Of a stretch of 64,000 nucleotides of DNA, positions 22,885 to 35,581 are shown in pieces. The notes under the pieces are model-generated. The model searched no databases. It was not told the origin of the DNA and saw only the letters and a list, made by a program, of their open reading frames with translations. Position numbers and translations under genes: made by a program. The first letter of the stretch is position 1, and every line of letters starts with the position of its first letter. Source of the stretch: Primulina eburnea (Eukaryota > Streptophyta > Magnoliopsida > Lamiales > Gesneriaceae); the NCBI RefSeq assembly GCF_022965805.1, contig NC_133114.1:3864261-3928260 (forward strand), in the 5' to 3' direction.

Positions 22885-23920
22885 TGTTAGACTTAACTTT
22901 ATTGTGGTGATAAGTATTAAAACCAGTAGGAATAATATCAACCAGAAGATTATGCAAAACAGTAGCTTTTGAGTTGCTCTATTAGAAGCAGTATTTTAGT
23001 TAATACTCAACGGCTTAGCAGAACTTAGTTCTACTGGATCAGCACTTAACGGCTTTCTACTTGATTGTTTCAATCCTAATTGTTACCGTTATCTTATCTA
23101 GTACCAAGCATTTATTGCACCATTAAATGCTATACTAAGTCATTTAATGCGCTTTACAGATTTTAGTATAAAATAAGACTGATTGTTCTGTAGCTCTTAT
23201 GCAGAAACCTATTTCGGTATTAAAGCTGATTGTATCAGAGGACATGAGACAATCTCTGATTATAGACGTTGAACTCAAGTTACCTATATATATGGATCAA
23301 AATCATTTAGGTAAACACGCTGATCATTCTTATCTATCCAACGATACATTGAGCAACCGCGAAATTTCCATTATCTTCAAAAGCTCAAACCTGCAGAAAA
23401 GCAGTACACGCATCATATTTTACATATGATCTTTGGAGATCATTTTGTACTGTTGTTTCTTCATCTCTTCAAGCCAAACTTTATAATATTGTGTAGAAGA
23501 GTTTGTAAACTGGAAAGAGTCTTTTCCAGAACATTGCTATTTTTGAACTAGTGTATTGAGTTACTAAGAGTTTCAGTAGGCAATAGATAAGCCCTGTTGA
23601 AGTGGGTGTCTACAAGTGTGTACTGCAAAACCAAAGTCTTTTAGTGATACCTTCTGAAAACAGAAGAAGGGGAGACGTAGAAGATTTTATCTTCGAACTT
23701 CCAGAAACAACTACTGTGTTACTACCTACTGCTATTACTGTCTTTCACCTTCCTCCATCAGATTGTTTCCGCACTTTCAATTGTGATCTGCTGGACGTAC
23801 TATTGAACAAGAACAACTACAATCTCTAACAGGATTTTAGCACCCTTTGCATAAATTATCATCAAAGGAGAAGAGTTTATTCACCACACCTCCCTCTAAA
23901 CTCTACATCGATCCCCAAAA
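22885..23920 (+). repeat. Element B 5' LTR
   Basis: 1036 bp, starts TGTTAGACTT, ends ATCCCCAAAA; the partner LTR ends CCCCAACA, so the terminal CA is mutated here. It contains 47 bases (about 23657-23703) that are absent from the 3' LTR. Confidence 0.88.
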
Positions 23921-23922
23921 AG

Positions 23923-23935
23923 TGGTATCAGAGCA
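23923..23935 (+). other. Element B primer binding site
   Basis: TGGTATCAGAGCA, complementary to the 3' end of initiator Met-tRNA, two bases after the 5' LTR. Confidence 0.88.
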
Positions 23936-23967
23936 GATTTCTCTTGTAATGAAAATTTGCAACAGTA

Positions 23968-26015
23968 ATGGCACATTTTAGCAAAGTTCCCATGTTCTCA
24001 AAAGAAGATTTTGATGATTGGAAGATTCGTATGCAAGCTCACCTTACAGCGCAGGATGATGACATGTGGTATGTCATAACAGATGGTCCATTAAAGATAT
24101 TAAAGCCTAATATAGCTGTTGCTGTTACTGATGGTGCGCCACAAATGGTTGAAAAACCAAGAAACGAATGGACCGGCGAAGATAAGAAGAAGGCTAATCT
24201 TGACAATGTTGCGAAGGACATTCTTTATAAGACTCTTGATAAAAACACTTTTAGCAAAATCAAGATGTGTTCTACCGCAAAAGAAATCTGGGAGAAGCTC
24301 TTTCAGATTTGTGAAGGAAATGAGCAGACAAAAGAAAATAAACTGTCTGTAGCAATGCAGAAGTTTGAAAATCTAAAGATGAAGGCTGGTGAGACTCTAA
24401 ATGAGTTCGATCAGCGTTTCAGCAGCCTGGTTAATGAAATCGCTGCCCTTGGAAAAGAGCATAGCAACAGAGAGATAGCACTCAAGGTGATGAGAGCTTT
24501 ACCTAGGGAATGAGATGTCAAAACAATGGCCATGAGAGTCTCTAAAGACTTGAACGAGTTGGAGTTACACGACTTGTTTGCTGATTTAAAGGCCTATGAG
24601 TTCGAGCTAGAAGTGAGAAGTGGAGAAGAGCCCTCAACAAATCTGCCAACCAAGGCCCTTGCTGCTACTACTGATATTACCTCTACTGTTGCTGCTACAA
24701 TCATCTCACAAGAAGCACCTGCTACTATTACTGAGAGTACTTCTGAAAAGACTGCTGAAATGATCAGCAATGAAGCTATGTCCTTATTTGTGAAAAAGTT
24801 CTCCAGGTTCATGAAGAAAAATCACCGAGCCTATCAAAACCCTAATCGCAACTTCACGAAGGATTTACCATCTGGTGATATGGCGTGCTTCAACTGTGGA
24901 AAGATTGGTCACTTTATTGATGACTGTCCAAAGCCCAAGAAAGATGACCAGAAGAAGAAAGAGTATAAAAGGAATGACAAAAAGTTCAGAAAAGACCGCA
25001 AAACGATGATTGCTGAAGAAAGCAAATCTAAATGGGCGGATTCCAGTTCTGAGTCATCTGACTCAGAACGTCATTCTAGTGAAAGTGATGCAGAAGAGAT
25101 TAAATGTCTTATGGCAGATGTTGAATCAAACTCAACATCTGAAGAGGTATTCGACTTCGACTCTGACGAATTTACACGAACTGATTTAATTAAAGCATTG
25201 CATGACATGGTAGGGGAGTACTCAAGACTTTCTCGATCATTCTAGGAAGTTAAGATTGAAAATCTAAACTTAAGAAATCAGGTCAGTAAATTCACTTGCT
25301 TGCAAGAGAATAGCTGTGATGATTTGAAAGTGGAGATGAGTAAGTTGAAAACCGAGAATGAAAGAGTAAAAGCAGATTACCAGACAATGAAATCTGAGAA
25401 TCATAAGCTGTCTCTTCTGGTAAATGCTTGGAATAAGTCTTCCGTTTCATTGGAAAAGATGCAAGAATTGCAGAAGCAATGCGGTGAAAGAAGTGGTCTC
25501 AGATTCAGAAATAATGAAAGCATTTCTGATACCAGTACCAAACCAGAACTGGAGAAAGACAAAGAGAAATCCATTCACTTTGTCAAATCCAGTGTGGCAT
25601 ATGAACCAGAAGTACCGACTGTTCAAGTTGAAAGAAATGTAAATCAGATGAACAAAATAAAGCATTATGGTCTTTGTTATGTTGAACCTAAGGGAAGAGT
25701 TGACCAAAGTTCTGGATCCAGTAGAGGATTCAACTCAGGAAGACAACCCCCTATGAAGGTTAAAACTACCAGTAATAATTCTAGACCTGTTCAGAAGAGA
25801 TACAGGCTAGACAACATGAACAGAAGGGAAGAACAACATACTGAGCTGCATACTGTTAGAAATAATAGACCCTCTGTTGCACACACCTCTATGGATACCC
25901 GATGTACAAAGTCGCCCAAAATTGTACAAATGTGGGTTCCTAAGGGACTAATAAGGCTTGGACTCAAGTAGATTGGGTACCAGATACTAAAATTTATGTT
26001 TGCAGGAACAGGTAA
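23968..26015 (+). pseudogene. Element B gag remnant
   Basis: Start at MAHFSKVPMFS. N-terminal copia gag domain with DDWKIRMQAHL and a capsid-like helical part to LPRE; there TGA (24511-24513) stands where the family has Trp. It continues with a zinc knuckle CFNCGKIGHFIDDC near 24887, an Asp/Ser/Glu-rich acidic tract, and a coiled-coil-like Lys/Glu region. Further breaks: TAG at 25243-25245 and a frame change near 25945, after which the frame with KAWTQ runs to a stop at 26013-26015. The pol frame is -1 relative to this end. Confidence 0.85.
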
Positions 26016-29000
26016 AGAAAGCTAAAGTAAGCAGCTCCACATGATATCTGGATAGTGGATGTTCCAGACACATGACTGGACAAGAAAATCTACTATCAGA
26101 AGTAATGATTTGAACTGGACCAAAGATAACCTTTGGGGATAACTCAAAAGGTAAAACCGTGGGTAAGGGTAAGATTATCCATGGTAACATAACTATCAAT
26201 GACGTACTACTGGTTGAGAATCTCTGTTATAATTTGATTAGCATCAGCCAACTATGTGATAATGGTTATTCCGTAGCTTTTCAGAAGCACATATGCATAG
26301 TTAAAGATTCTGCTGAGTCTACTGTATTGACTGGAAAGAGATAAGGCAATACTTACAGAGTTTCTTGGAACTTAGATCATGTTAATGCTCCTACATGTTT
26401 AATTGTCTCTCTTACTGATAAGCATTGGCTCTGGCACAAGAGATTGAATCATCTGAATTTCAAATCAATCAATAATCTCAAAAGGCATAACATAGTTGAT
26501 GGTTTGCCTGATATTAAATTTGTTAAGAATCATTTTTATTCTGTATGTCAGCTTGGAAAACAGGTCAGATCTAGCTTCAAGAACAAATCAGTAAATCAAC
26601 TTCAAGGTGTTTTGAATCACTGCATATGGACTTATTTGGTCCAATCCCTATCATGAGCTTGGGGGGAATGAAATATACCCTTGTTGTTATTGATGATTTC
26701 TCTAGATTTATTTGGATAATATTTCTTGCTGTAAAGGATCAAACCAGTAACCTCCTGATCAAGCTTCTGAAAAAGATTCAAATGAAAAATCTTCTTCTAT
26801 TGTTAAAATCAGAAGTGATCGGGGTACTGAATTCACTAACAAAATAGTTGAGTTGTATTTAGATGAGCAGGGAATTCATCATGAATATTCAGCTGCCAGA
26901 ACGCCTCAACAAAACAGAGTAGCTGAGAGGAGAAACAGAACTCTTAAAGAAGCTGCTATAACAATGCTAGCAGATGCAGACATCTCTCAGCGCTTCTGGG
27001 CAGAAGCAATCAACACTGCATGCTATACGCAAAACAGAACAATGATCAACAAAAAGCATAATCAGACTCCTTATGAGATATGGAAAGGGAGTAAGCCTAA
27101 TGTATCTTATTTTCATGTATTTTGTTGCAAGTGCTTTGTGCTCAATAATGGTAAAAACTATTTAACTGCATTTGATTAAAGATCAGATACTGGAATATTT
27201 CTTGGTTACTCTGCTGTGAGTAAAGCTTTCAGAATCTTCAACAATAGAACTCTCAATGTTGAAGAATCGGTTCATGTTGTCTTTGATGAAGATAGCAATA
27301 CTCCTGAAATATCTAATCTGTCAAATTTAAGTAACAGGATAGACAGAATTCATCTAGAACCAGATAGTGAAGAAGATGCAGAACCATGCTTTAAAGATGT
27401 TCAAAATCCAGAACCAGACATTCCAATAGTGGAACCAGAAGTACAGACATTAGACTTACCAGTACCAGCAGAAGATATTCTAGAACCTGCTCTGGTTCAG
27501 TAGAAATCAATCCAAATATATCAAATCAGGAAGAAATCCCTTCAAACCCTTTTATTTGGAGAAAATCTCATCCTCCCTCTCTGGTTATTGGAAATCCAGC
27601 AGCACCTTTGAGAACCAGAAGGCAAATGATTAATGAATATATGCATGATGCTTTCATTTCTCAGGATGAACCAAAGAAAATTGAAGAAGCCCTTCTGGAT
27701 CCTAGTTGGATTGAAGCTATGCAAGAAGAGCTGAATCAATTTAAAAGAAATGAAGTTTAGTTTCTACTACCTAGACCATCTCACCAAGCTGTCATTGGAA
27801 CCCGGTGGGTATTCAGAAACAAACTAAATGAAGAAGGCACAGTGATTAGAAATAAAGCAAGACTGGTGGCTCAAGGTTTTAGACAAGAAGAAGGAATCGA
27901 TTATGATGAAACCTACGCACCAGTAGCTAGGCTCGAACTATCAGAATATTCTTAGTCTTTGCTGCTTTCAAAAATTTCAAAGTTTATCAAATGGATGTGA
28001 AGAGTGCTTTCCTAAATGGTCTACTATAAGAAGAAGTCTACGTCGAACAACCTCCAGGTTTTATTGATCATTTTTCACCTCATCATGTATTCAAATTACA
28101 CAAAGCCTTGTATGGTCTAAAACAGGTACCTAGAGCATGGTATGACACTCTTTCACAATTTCTTGTCGATCATGATTTTACAATTGAGACAGTAGACAAA
28201 ACTTTGTTTACTTTAGTCAAGAATAAACATATTCTATTGGTACAGATCTAAGTTGATGACATTATTTTTGGGTCAACTAACCCCAAATTATATGCGAAGT
28301 TTGCTAAATTGATGCAGGATCAATTCGAAATGAGCATGATGGGAGAGTTAACATTCTTCCTAGAATTACAAATTAAACAACTTGATACTGGAATCTTCAT
28401 AAATCAAGCTAAGTATACTAAGGACCTTCTGAAAAAGTTTGGTATGGAAGCATGCTATGCTGCTTCTACTTCAATGAGCTCATCTACCAAGCTTGATAAA
28501 GATGAAAAGTAACTCAGCATCGTGGTCTTATTGGCTCACTGTTATATCTTACTGCCAGTAGACCTGCTATATTATTTGTTGTTTGCATTTGTGCAAGATT
28601 TCAATCTAACCCTAAGCAATCTCTTTATATTGCTGCTAAACGCATTCTGAAGTACTTAAAGGAAACTCAAAATGTCGGCTTATGGTATCCCATTGACTCA
28701 TCTTTCAATCTTATTAGATATTCAGATGCTGATTATGCAGCTTGGAAACTAGACAGGAAAAGCACAAGTGATTTTTGTCAATTCCTTGGTGATAGGCTGA
28801 TCTCCTGGTTCAGTAAAAAGCAGACTTCCATAGCTACATCTACGGCAGAAGCAGAATACCTTGCGGCTGGAAGCTGCTGCTCTCAAATACTATGGATGCA
28901 ACAACAACTTAAAGACTATGGAATTCAGGCCTCTGTGTCACCTATCTTTTGTGACAATATCAGTGCCATTGCAATCACGCAAAATCTAGTACTTCATTCC

Positions 29001-29177
29001 AGAACGTATCACATAGACATCGGACATCATTTTATAAGAGATCATGTGCAGAAGAAGGACATTCGTCTGGAATATGTTTCTACTGATTTACAAACAGCAG
29101 ATATCTTTACTAAACCTCTGCCTGAGAATAAGTTTTCTTATTTTCGAAATATTTTGGGTTTAATTGACTTAACTTGA
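26016..29177 (+). pseudogene. Element B pol remnant
   Basis: Protease motif [12 protein letters not shown] at 26045, preceded by a TGA where Trp is expected (26042-26044). Then the GAG-pre-integrase His/Cys block (HKRLNHLNF, CQLGKQ), integrase ([28 protein letters not shown]), reverse transcriptase ([26 protein letters not shown]), and RNase H ([28 protein letters not shown]) to the stop at 29177. The catalytic YVDD reads stop-V-D-D near 28249. Many other stops and frameshifts. Non-functional. Confidence 0.88.
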
Positions 29178-29575
29178 TTTTATGATATCATCTGCTTTAT
29201 TTTATCAACTTTGTGATAACTCCGCAGAAGGATAAAAAGACATGCGTACTACTGCAAGCATCGGAATTACTTGAATATGATATTTTGAAATCCTATTAGC
29301 CTGTCGCTTGTTGTTGTTTTATTTATACACAGGTTACAATTAATGGTGAAGAAGTGGAATAATCTCAAGTCAGCCGAAGCATCTACTGATTTACCAGACT
29401 GAGTTTTTCTTACTCAAACTATGTCATCATTCATTCAATGAAAGCAGTAGATAAACAAAATATGCCAAAATAAGATTCTTTTTCATTCATAAAACCAGAA
29501 GCATTACATTGAGTTTATCTACTACATTTGTTGAAAATCAGCAGCTTGAAATACTTTTCTTGTTGCAAAAGTATT

Positions 29576-29783
29576 TCAGCAGGAAAAGGATGGTCTTCTT
29601 CGAAAAGATTCCAGCAAGCTTGGGTCTTGTAAGACTCTAGCAAGCTTGGGTCTTGTCAGCACTAATGTATTGGAAAAAGATGTCTTCAAACACCTGCTTA
29701 CGAGAGGCTGGAAGTAGTCTTTGGAATTCCTCTGCTGATTCTGTCTCTGGAGAAGACTCCGAGATATCACTTGCACCTATCAT
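29576..29783 (-). pseudogene. Element B antisense ORF (short, broken)
   Basis: Minus-strand frame starting MIGASDISES, with AEEFQRLLPASRKQVFED. This aligns with AEEFMKEVTTARKQVIED of the antisense ORF at 44748-45155 in element C. The frame ends at a stop near 29637 and a neighbouring frame continues to about 29576. It lies between pol and the extra ORF, opposite to both. A TATA box sits 54-61 bases upstream on the minus strand. Function unknown; no family recognised. Confidence 0.55.
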
Positions 29784-29836
29784 ATGTATTGGTTTGATAA
29801 AAAGATTGAATGATTTAGTTTGTGAACATGCAGGCA

Positions 29837-29844
29837 CTTATATA
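29837..29844 (-). promoter_or_regulatory. TATA box of the element B antisense ORF
   Basis: TATATAAG on the minus strand within CTATATAAGTGCCTGCA. The corresponding place of element C reads CTATAAATACCTGCA, so the core promoter-like sequence is conserved between the two copies. Confidence 0.5.
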
Positions 29845-30173
29845 GAGTCACGGTAAGCTGAAGAGACGGCGATCTGATTACTCGAATACCAAGATTCATC
29901 CATCTTATCCTCAGATATCATATCTTTGCATTTATTAGTTGCATTAATCGAGGGGGAACAGTATCGTCTTTTTCAGACTGACATTTTTACCGTACTCACA
30001 TATTCCAGTACTTTGAAACTTCCAGCAGATGTTATCTTAAAACGGCAAACCTCCTTCTGATTTTTTAAGTAACCGCTTGGACAGCCCGCTCTTTTCACTA
30101 AATTTCAAAATCTTAAATCATTGGTCAATCTGACACGTTCTAAAATTTTCAAATACGCAACCGTAGACATATT

Positions 30174-30183
30174 GACACGTGTC
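30174..30183. promoter_or_regulatory. G-box/ABRE palindrome GACACGTGTC
   Basis: Perfect 10-base palindrome with an ACGTGTC core, as bound by plant bZIP and bHLH factors, between the antisense ORF and the extra ORF. The matching place in element C (46431-46440) reads GACACGTATC within the same ACATATTGACACGT context. Confidence 0.5.
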
Positions 30184-30346
30184 CTTGTGTTTACATTGAT
30201 GGCTGTACATTCTCTTGAATATTAACCGTTCTTGTCTTTACTTGTCACTTTTTACGTTTCCAGAATTTTACTCTCTAACTACTGCTTTCTCTCGAAATTA
30301 CACTCTCACAATCAACTTTGAAGCTACTTTCTTTACATGAAATTAA

Positions 30347-33194
30347 ATGGATTACATCCTGAATGCTTACTAGGTTAACTTCACATTTGTCCTTACTATC
30401 AAGGATGAAAATCTCCTAAAGATGTTTCAAACTATTGAAAAATCGGGACTCCTAAAATTCTTAGAAGCACCTGCTGTAATGTATAAAACTGCTATTATGG
30501 AATTTTATGCTAAGGCAACTGTGGAAGAAGGGAAAATTGTATATTCTCAGGGAGATGCATCTATCTCCATTGACGCCGCACTTTTCGGATAGACCTTCTT
30601 CCTTCCTTACTCAGGTACCTCTGAACTTTCTGATATTTCTAAATAGGAGATGTCAGCTGCTCTCTGCTCTTTCTCAGCTTCTGGAGAGGAAGTGTCTCCA
30701 TCTTGCTTCAAGAAACTTCTGAAAATAGAATATCAAGTGCTTGATGACATTGTCGCAAAGGCACTGTTGGTCAAGGCCGGTACGTTTGATAAGCTGACCA
30801 AAGGAAAAGTTCAAGTGATGGTTGCTATCACTTCAGGGATTAAGATGGATTAGAGTCATTTTTTGTTTCATATTATGAAAGAAATGATTACCAGGAAGAG
30901 TTCTGGTTTTGCTGTTCAAATTAGCCAGATGTTGAAGGATGCTGGTTTTTCGTTCACCACTGAACATGATGCTTCTTATGTCACTATGACAGACGCTGAC
31001 AACGTGCTTTCTCTTCGACCAAAGCCAACTGTGGCTGAATTTGATTCGATGAAAAAGGTATAAGGAGATGCTCAAGCTGAAGCTATGGCACCTCAAAATA
31101 AAATTAAGAGAAAAAGAGTGGTCATTACCACTGGTTCTGATAAAACCGTTTCTGAGGAGTCTACTGCTCCTGTTTCAGAATCCATACCTTCTGGCATCAG
31201 CAAGATGAAGAAGTCTCGCACTGTTCTCCGCATCAAGAAAATTGTTGATACTGCTGACGTTGACAATGTCCCATTGCGACAAGTGTTTCCTAAAGCCACT
31301 TCATCTGTACCAGAAGTTGTCGATCGACCAGCTACAACTTCTACTGCTACGGCATCAACCACTGCCTCAACATTTAGACCCACCTCTGGGGTTGTTATTC
31401 GAGAACCTGCTTCAGGATCTTTCGCTTTCCGACCGGTACTGTCTATTTCATCTTCTGATAAGGGCAAAGGGAAGCTAATTGAAGACCCAAAATCTCATGG
31501 AGCCAAGTCATTCGTCCTAACTGGTATTGAACTTCACCTGACAGAGATCGAAGACTCTGCTAGAGAAGACATAACTTTCTTTGATAAATGGCATAAAGTT
31601 CGAGTTTTTCATCCGTTCTCCTACTTCAAGACGCCAGGAGCTTATCGAAAAATGATGCAAGCCGAGAAGAGAGTGTTTGAACTGACAAAGATAGAGAATG
31701 TAATTGATGCCATGCGTCGACGAAGTTACGTCCTTGAGCAACTGAAATGTCAAAAGTTGACATCAGTTTTGAAAACCCTCAAATCAAATTTTGATCCCAT
31801 GATTCCCACTGCTGCTCAAGACAAACATGTTATCAACACTCTGACTGCGAAATTGAGACAGATGAATGAGATAATTCTCGCTCAAGAACAGGCATTTGGA
31901 AAGTCAACTCAGTATCTTGTAGGCTTTGTTCCTGAATTTTCTCAAATTCAGACAGTTGAGGATCGGACCCCAGCTTCACCAGAAGCTCAAGTTCCCAGTA
32001 CTCCTGCAACGACGAAGCAGCCTACTCCATCTTTACCTTTGCTATCAGTTCATGAACTGGCTTCAGTGGAAGAAGTCATTCAATCAATTGTTCCTACATC
32101 TTCTACTGTACCACCAGCAGATCAAGATGGTGATCTTGTTCATTCATCTTCTCCTCCAGCAGATCAAACCATGGCAGAATCAAATGCTACTCCTTCCTCA
32201 TTATTGCCTAATCTAGAGAACTTCTCTGCTGCAAACAAAGCAGAAATGGAAGCTCTTCTGCTTCAGCAATCTGAACCTGCTTCCACCAATCAGCCACTGG
32301 AAATCTCTGAAGAGATTCAGCCTGATGTTAACACAGTTCTTGTCTCTACTGCTGCTGAAGAAACTGAACTTTCTACTGCTAAGGACACTACTGAAGCACC
32401 ACACCTTCGTACTGATCCAGAAGTAAGCATTGATGAACCTGGCCCCTCTGCTGATCCAACAAATGTTATCACTTCCTCTGCTCAGCCAAAAGTTCAACCT
32501 TCTACTGCATTAGCATTATCCACACTTGAACAAACTGCTCATGATGATCGCCTTGCTGAAATAAGGCAACGTATACTTGAAAGGACTCTGTCACCAGAAC
32601 TAGAACCATTCAATATCGAGATTGAGATAGATATTCTACAGAAGAATCTCAACAATCTCTCCGATATAGTTCGGAGACTATCTCATGAACATGCCGCAGA
32701 AGTAAGTGGTTCTCAGTTCTTTCGAGACCGAATATCAAAGGAAATCTTAAACACGGGAGAATCTCTGAGCAGAATGCATGCTGAGACCATCGTATTCAGA
32801 CAGTCCATTTCCAATGGTTACAGTACTCTCATGCTCGGACAAAATGATATTTTTCAACGCCTCACTGATCATGATGCACTTATTCGTTCGTTCTCCACCA
32901 CCATGCATTCTATGGATGCCAAGATTGAGTCTCAATCTCAATCTCTCACTACTCTTCATGAACGAGTTTCTACTCAGGCTCCATATCTTGAAATGTTGAC
33001 GAATGGAATTCAGACTGCCTGGACGCATGGATGATTTAATTGCTCGGGTCATTGTTAATGATGCCAAAAAGGGGGAAGAAGAACAAAGAGGAAGAGTTCA
33101 AGCAGAACAAGAAGATCAGGGAGAACCATCTAATAGGAACCAAGATCCTCAGGATGAGGATACTCTGTTTCGAGATATTGGAACAGATGACTGA
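30347..33194 (+). pseudogene. Element B extra ORF (env position), N-terminal part broken
   Basis: Homolog of the extra ORF at 46576-49296 in element C. In one frame from ATG 30347 there are five stops, all in the first 239 codons: TAG at 30371, 30590, 30644 and 30851, and TAA at 31061. From 31085 to 33034 the same frame is open for 649 codons; a frame change near 33010 leads to the end at 33194 (FRDIGTDD). The N-terminal domain is globular (SPSCFKKLLKIEYQVL); then a basic KRKRVV and KKSRTVLRIKK segment, a long Ser/Thr/Pro/Glu-rich region, and a C-terminal helical region with LEMLTNGIQ. No signal peptide or membrane segment seen. Confidence 0.8.
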
Positions 33195-33328
33195 ATTTTT
33201 TTTACTGTTTTTCAAACTCTGTTTAAGATATTTATCTACTTAGTAAATCATCTGGTTTTAGTTACTATCTGTTGTATTATTTATGGCTACTAACCTCCAG
33301 GTTTTGGCATCACCACAAATGGGAAAAT

Positions 33329-34317
33329 TGTAAGACTTAACTTTATTGTGGTGATAAGTATTAAAACTAGTAGAAATAATATCAACCAGAAGATTATGCA
33401 AAACAGTAGCTTTTGAGTTGCTCTATCAGAAGCAGTATTTTAGTTAATACTCAACGGCTTAGCAGAACTTAGTTCTACTGGATCAGCACTTAACGGCTTT
33501 CAACTCGATTGTTTCAATCCTAACTGTTACCGTTATCTTATCTAGTACCAAGCATTTATTGCACCATTAAATGCTATACTAAGTCATTTAATGCGCTTTA
33601 CCGATTTTAGTATAAAATAAGACTGATTGTTCTGTAGCTCTTATGCAGAAACCTATTTCGGTATTAAAGCTGATTGTATCAGAGGACATGAGACAATCTC
33701 TGATTATAGACGTTGGACTCAAGTTACATATATATATGGATCAAAACCATTTAGGTAAACACGCTGATCATTCTTATCTATCCAACGATACATTGAGCAA
33801 CCGCGAAATTTCCATTATCTTCAAAAGCTCAAACCTGCAGAAAAGCAGTACACGCATCATATTTTACATCTGATCTTTGGAGATCATTTTGTACTGTTGT
33901 TTCTTCATCTCTTCAAGCTAAACTTTATAATATTGTGTAGAAGAGTTTGTAAACTGGAAAGAGTCTTTTCCAGAACATTGCTATTTTTGAACTAGTGTAT
34001 TGAGTTACTAAGAGTTTCAGTAGGCAATAGATAAGCCCTGCTGAAGTGGGTGTGTACAAGTGTGTACTGCAAAACCAAAGTCTTTTATTGATACCTTCTG
34101 GAAACAACTACTGTGTTACTACCTACTGCTATTACTGTCTTTCACCTTACTCCATCAGATTGTTTCCGCACTTTCAATTGTGATCTGCTGGACGTACTAT
34201 TGAACAAGAACAACTACAATCTCTAACAGGATTTTAGCACCCTTTGCATAAATTATCATCAAAGGAGAAGAGTTTATTCACCACACCCCCCTCTAAACTC
34301 TACATCGATCCCCAACA
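33329..34317 (+). repeat. Element B 3' LTR
   Basis: 989 bp, starts TGTAAGACTT (TGTTAG in the partner), ends CCCCAACA. Lacks 47 bases relative to the 5' LTR, with the near-repeat GGAAACA / AGAAACA at the deletion ends. The purine tract before it (CACAAATGGGAAAAT) is weaker than that of element C. Confidence 0.88.
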
Positions 34318-34392
34318 ATAAAAATAATAATAAATTATTTTATTAATGATGAAGCATCATAGTAATTATATTGGAGGAAATCAAATTATTGA

Positions 34393-34545
34393 TACAAAAA
34401 TTTTGTGAAACTGTCTCACGGGTCGATTTTGTGAGACGAATCTCCAATCTGACCCAAATCATGACAAAAGTATCATTTTTATATCAAAATAATTATTTTT
34501 CATGATAATTATATATCAAGTCAACCCGTTGCACAAAATACTTAC
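34393..34545 (-). repeat. M1 repeat, copy f (diverged)
   Basis: Opposite orientation. CTGTCTCACGGGTCG, TTGTGAGACGAATCTC, GACCCAAATCATGA and GTCAACCCGTTGCACA follow the reversed family order. The right part is worn. Confidence 0.6.
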
Positions 34546-35576
34546 TCAGATATTTAATTCTCTTCTTACCCACTACCAACTCAAAATCTCCTCAAATCAC
34601 TCTACATTTTAGATTGAAAAAGTTTTTCTAAACAAAATTTTTTTTAATCGAACTAACTGTTATAAATTGAAATCAATTTCTTATTTATTATTTAGGATTA
34701 TTTGATTAATTTAAAAAATTAGGAGTATGTCTCCTCTCAAATCCAGTCAATTGAATAGTCTCGGAAGCAAAGAGATTCAGATGAATTCTAATTCATGCGA
34801 ACGATTATCAAAGTAGACTGGATTCGTTTTCCTCAAAGAAGATTTATTTCAATTTATGCGAACGATTATCAAAGTATTTTCCTTAAAGAAGATTTATTTA
34901 ATGTTCAACTTTCCAGATTGAGTTTAGATGCAAAGTTTTTCCGATATTCAAAATAGCTGTTACTTTTGTTTTATTTTTTATTTATTTATTTTATTTTATT
35001 TATTATAGTTAATATTTTCCGATGTTTATAATGTTCGAGATGAGGATGAGTTCCGGTGTAAAGTTAATTAAGTCTTTCAGACTTTAATGGTTTGAAAATA
35101 ACCAAATAGAATCTATTCACATTAATTATTTTATGAAAAAATAATTTATAACAAGTAATTTTTATAATTATTTGTAATTTTTTATAATTTTTAATTGATA
35201 TAAAATGCGTAAATTAATTATAAATTAAACTGAATCAATTCATTAATTGATTTAATCACTTATATAAGTGGCTTAAATAATTTAACATGTTGATATATTA
35301 ACTAGTTTATTAATAGTAATTTAGTGGAAATAAAAATGAGATTTTTTTTTAAAAATATTCCTTAATTTAGAACAAAATCTGAAGTTGATCCGTTTGAAAT
35401 GAGTTTTGTCTTTGTTGCAGAGATTTCACTATTATATTTTGCTGTAAAAATCATGCTAAAATAAATTGCTAATTGTTAAATTAAACTTGAATAGATAATT
35501 AGTTATCTTAGTAAATCGAAAGTGCTTATCGATAAAGAGAACTTGGACGTAGAATTATGTGTGTATTCATATTAAC
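34546..35576. other. Gene-free stretch with a 60-bp duplication
   Basis: The block ATGCGAACGATTATCAAAGT plus CAAAGAAGATTTATTT occurs at 34792-34852 and, shortened, at 34853-34902. The remainder is AT-rich with ATTT runs near 34970-35005. No gene. Confidence 0.5.
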
Positions 35577-35581
35577 ATAAT

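Larger units (their letters stand above)
22885..34317 (+). mobile_element. Element B: Sirevirus-like Ty1/copia retrotransposon with extra ORF
   Basis: 11.4 kb. LTRs 22885-23920 and 33329-34317; flanking bases ATAAT / ATAAA look like a target duplication with one change. Met-tRNA primer site TGGTATCAGAGCA. Order: gag, pol, a 1.2 kb spacer with an antisense ORF, then a large extra ORF where Sireviruses carry an env-like gene. Gag-pol has many stops and frameshifts although the LTRs differ at only about 20 positions by eye. Same family as the element at 38169-50619. Confidence 0.92.

Noticed and set aside
30347..31063. TAG reassigned as a sense codon in element B
   Set aside because: Nuclear plant gene; element C has ordinary sense codons at these sites, so simple decay is the better explanation.
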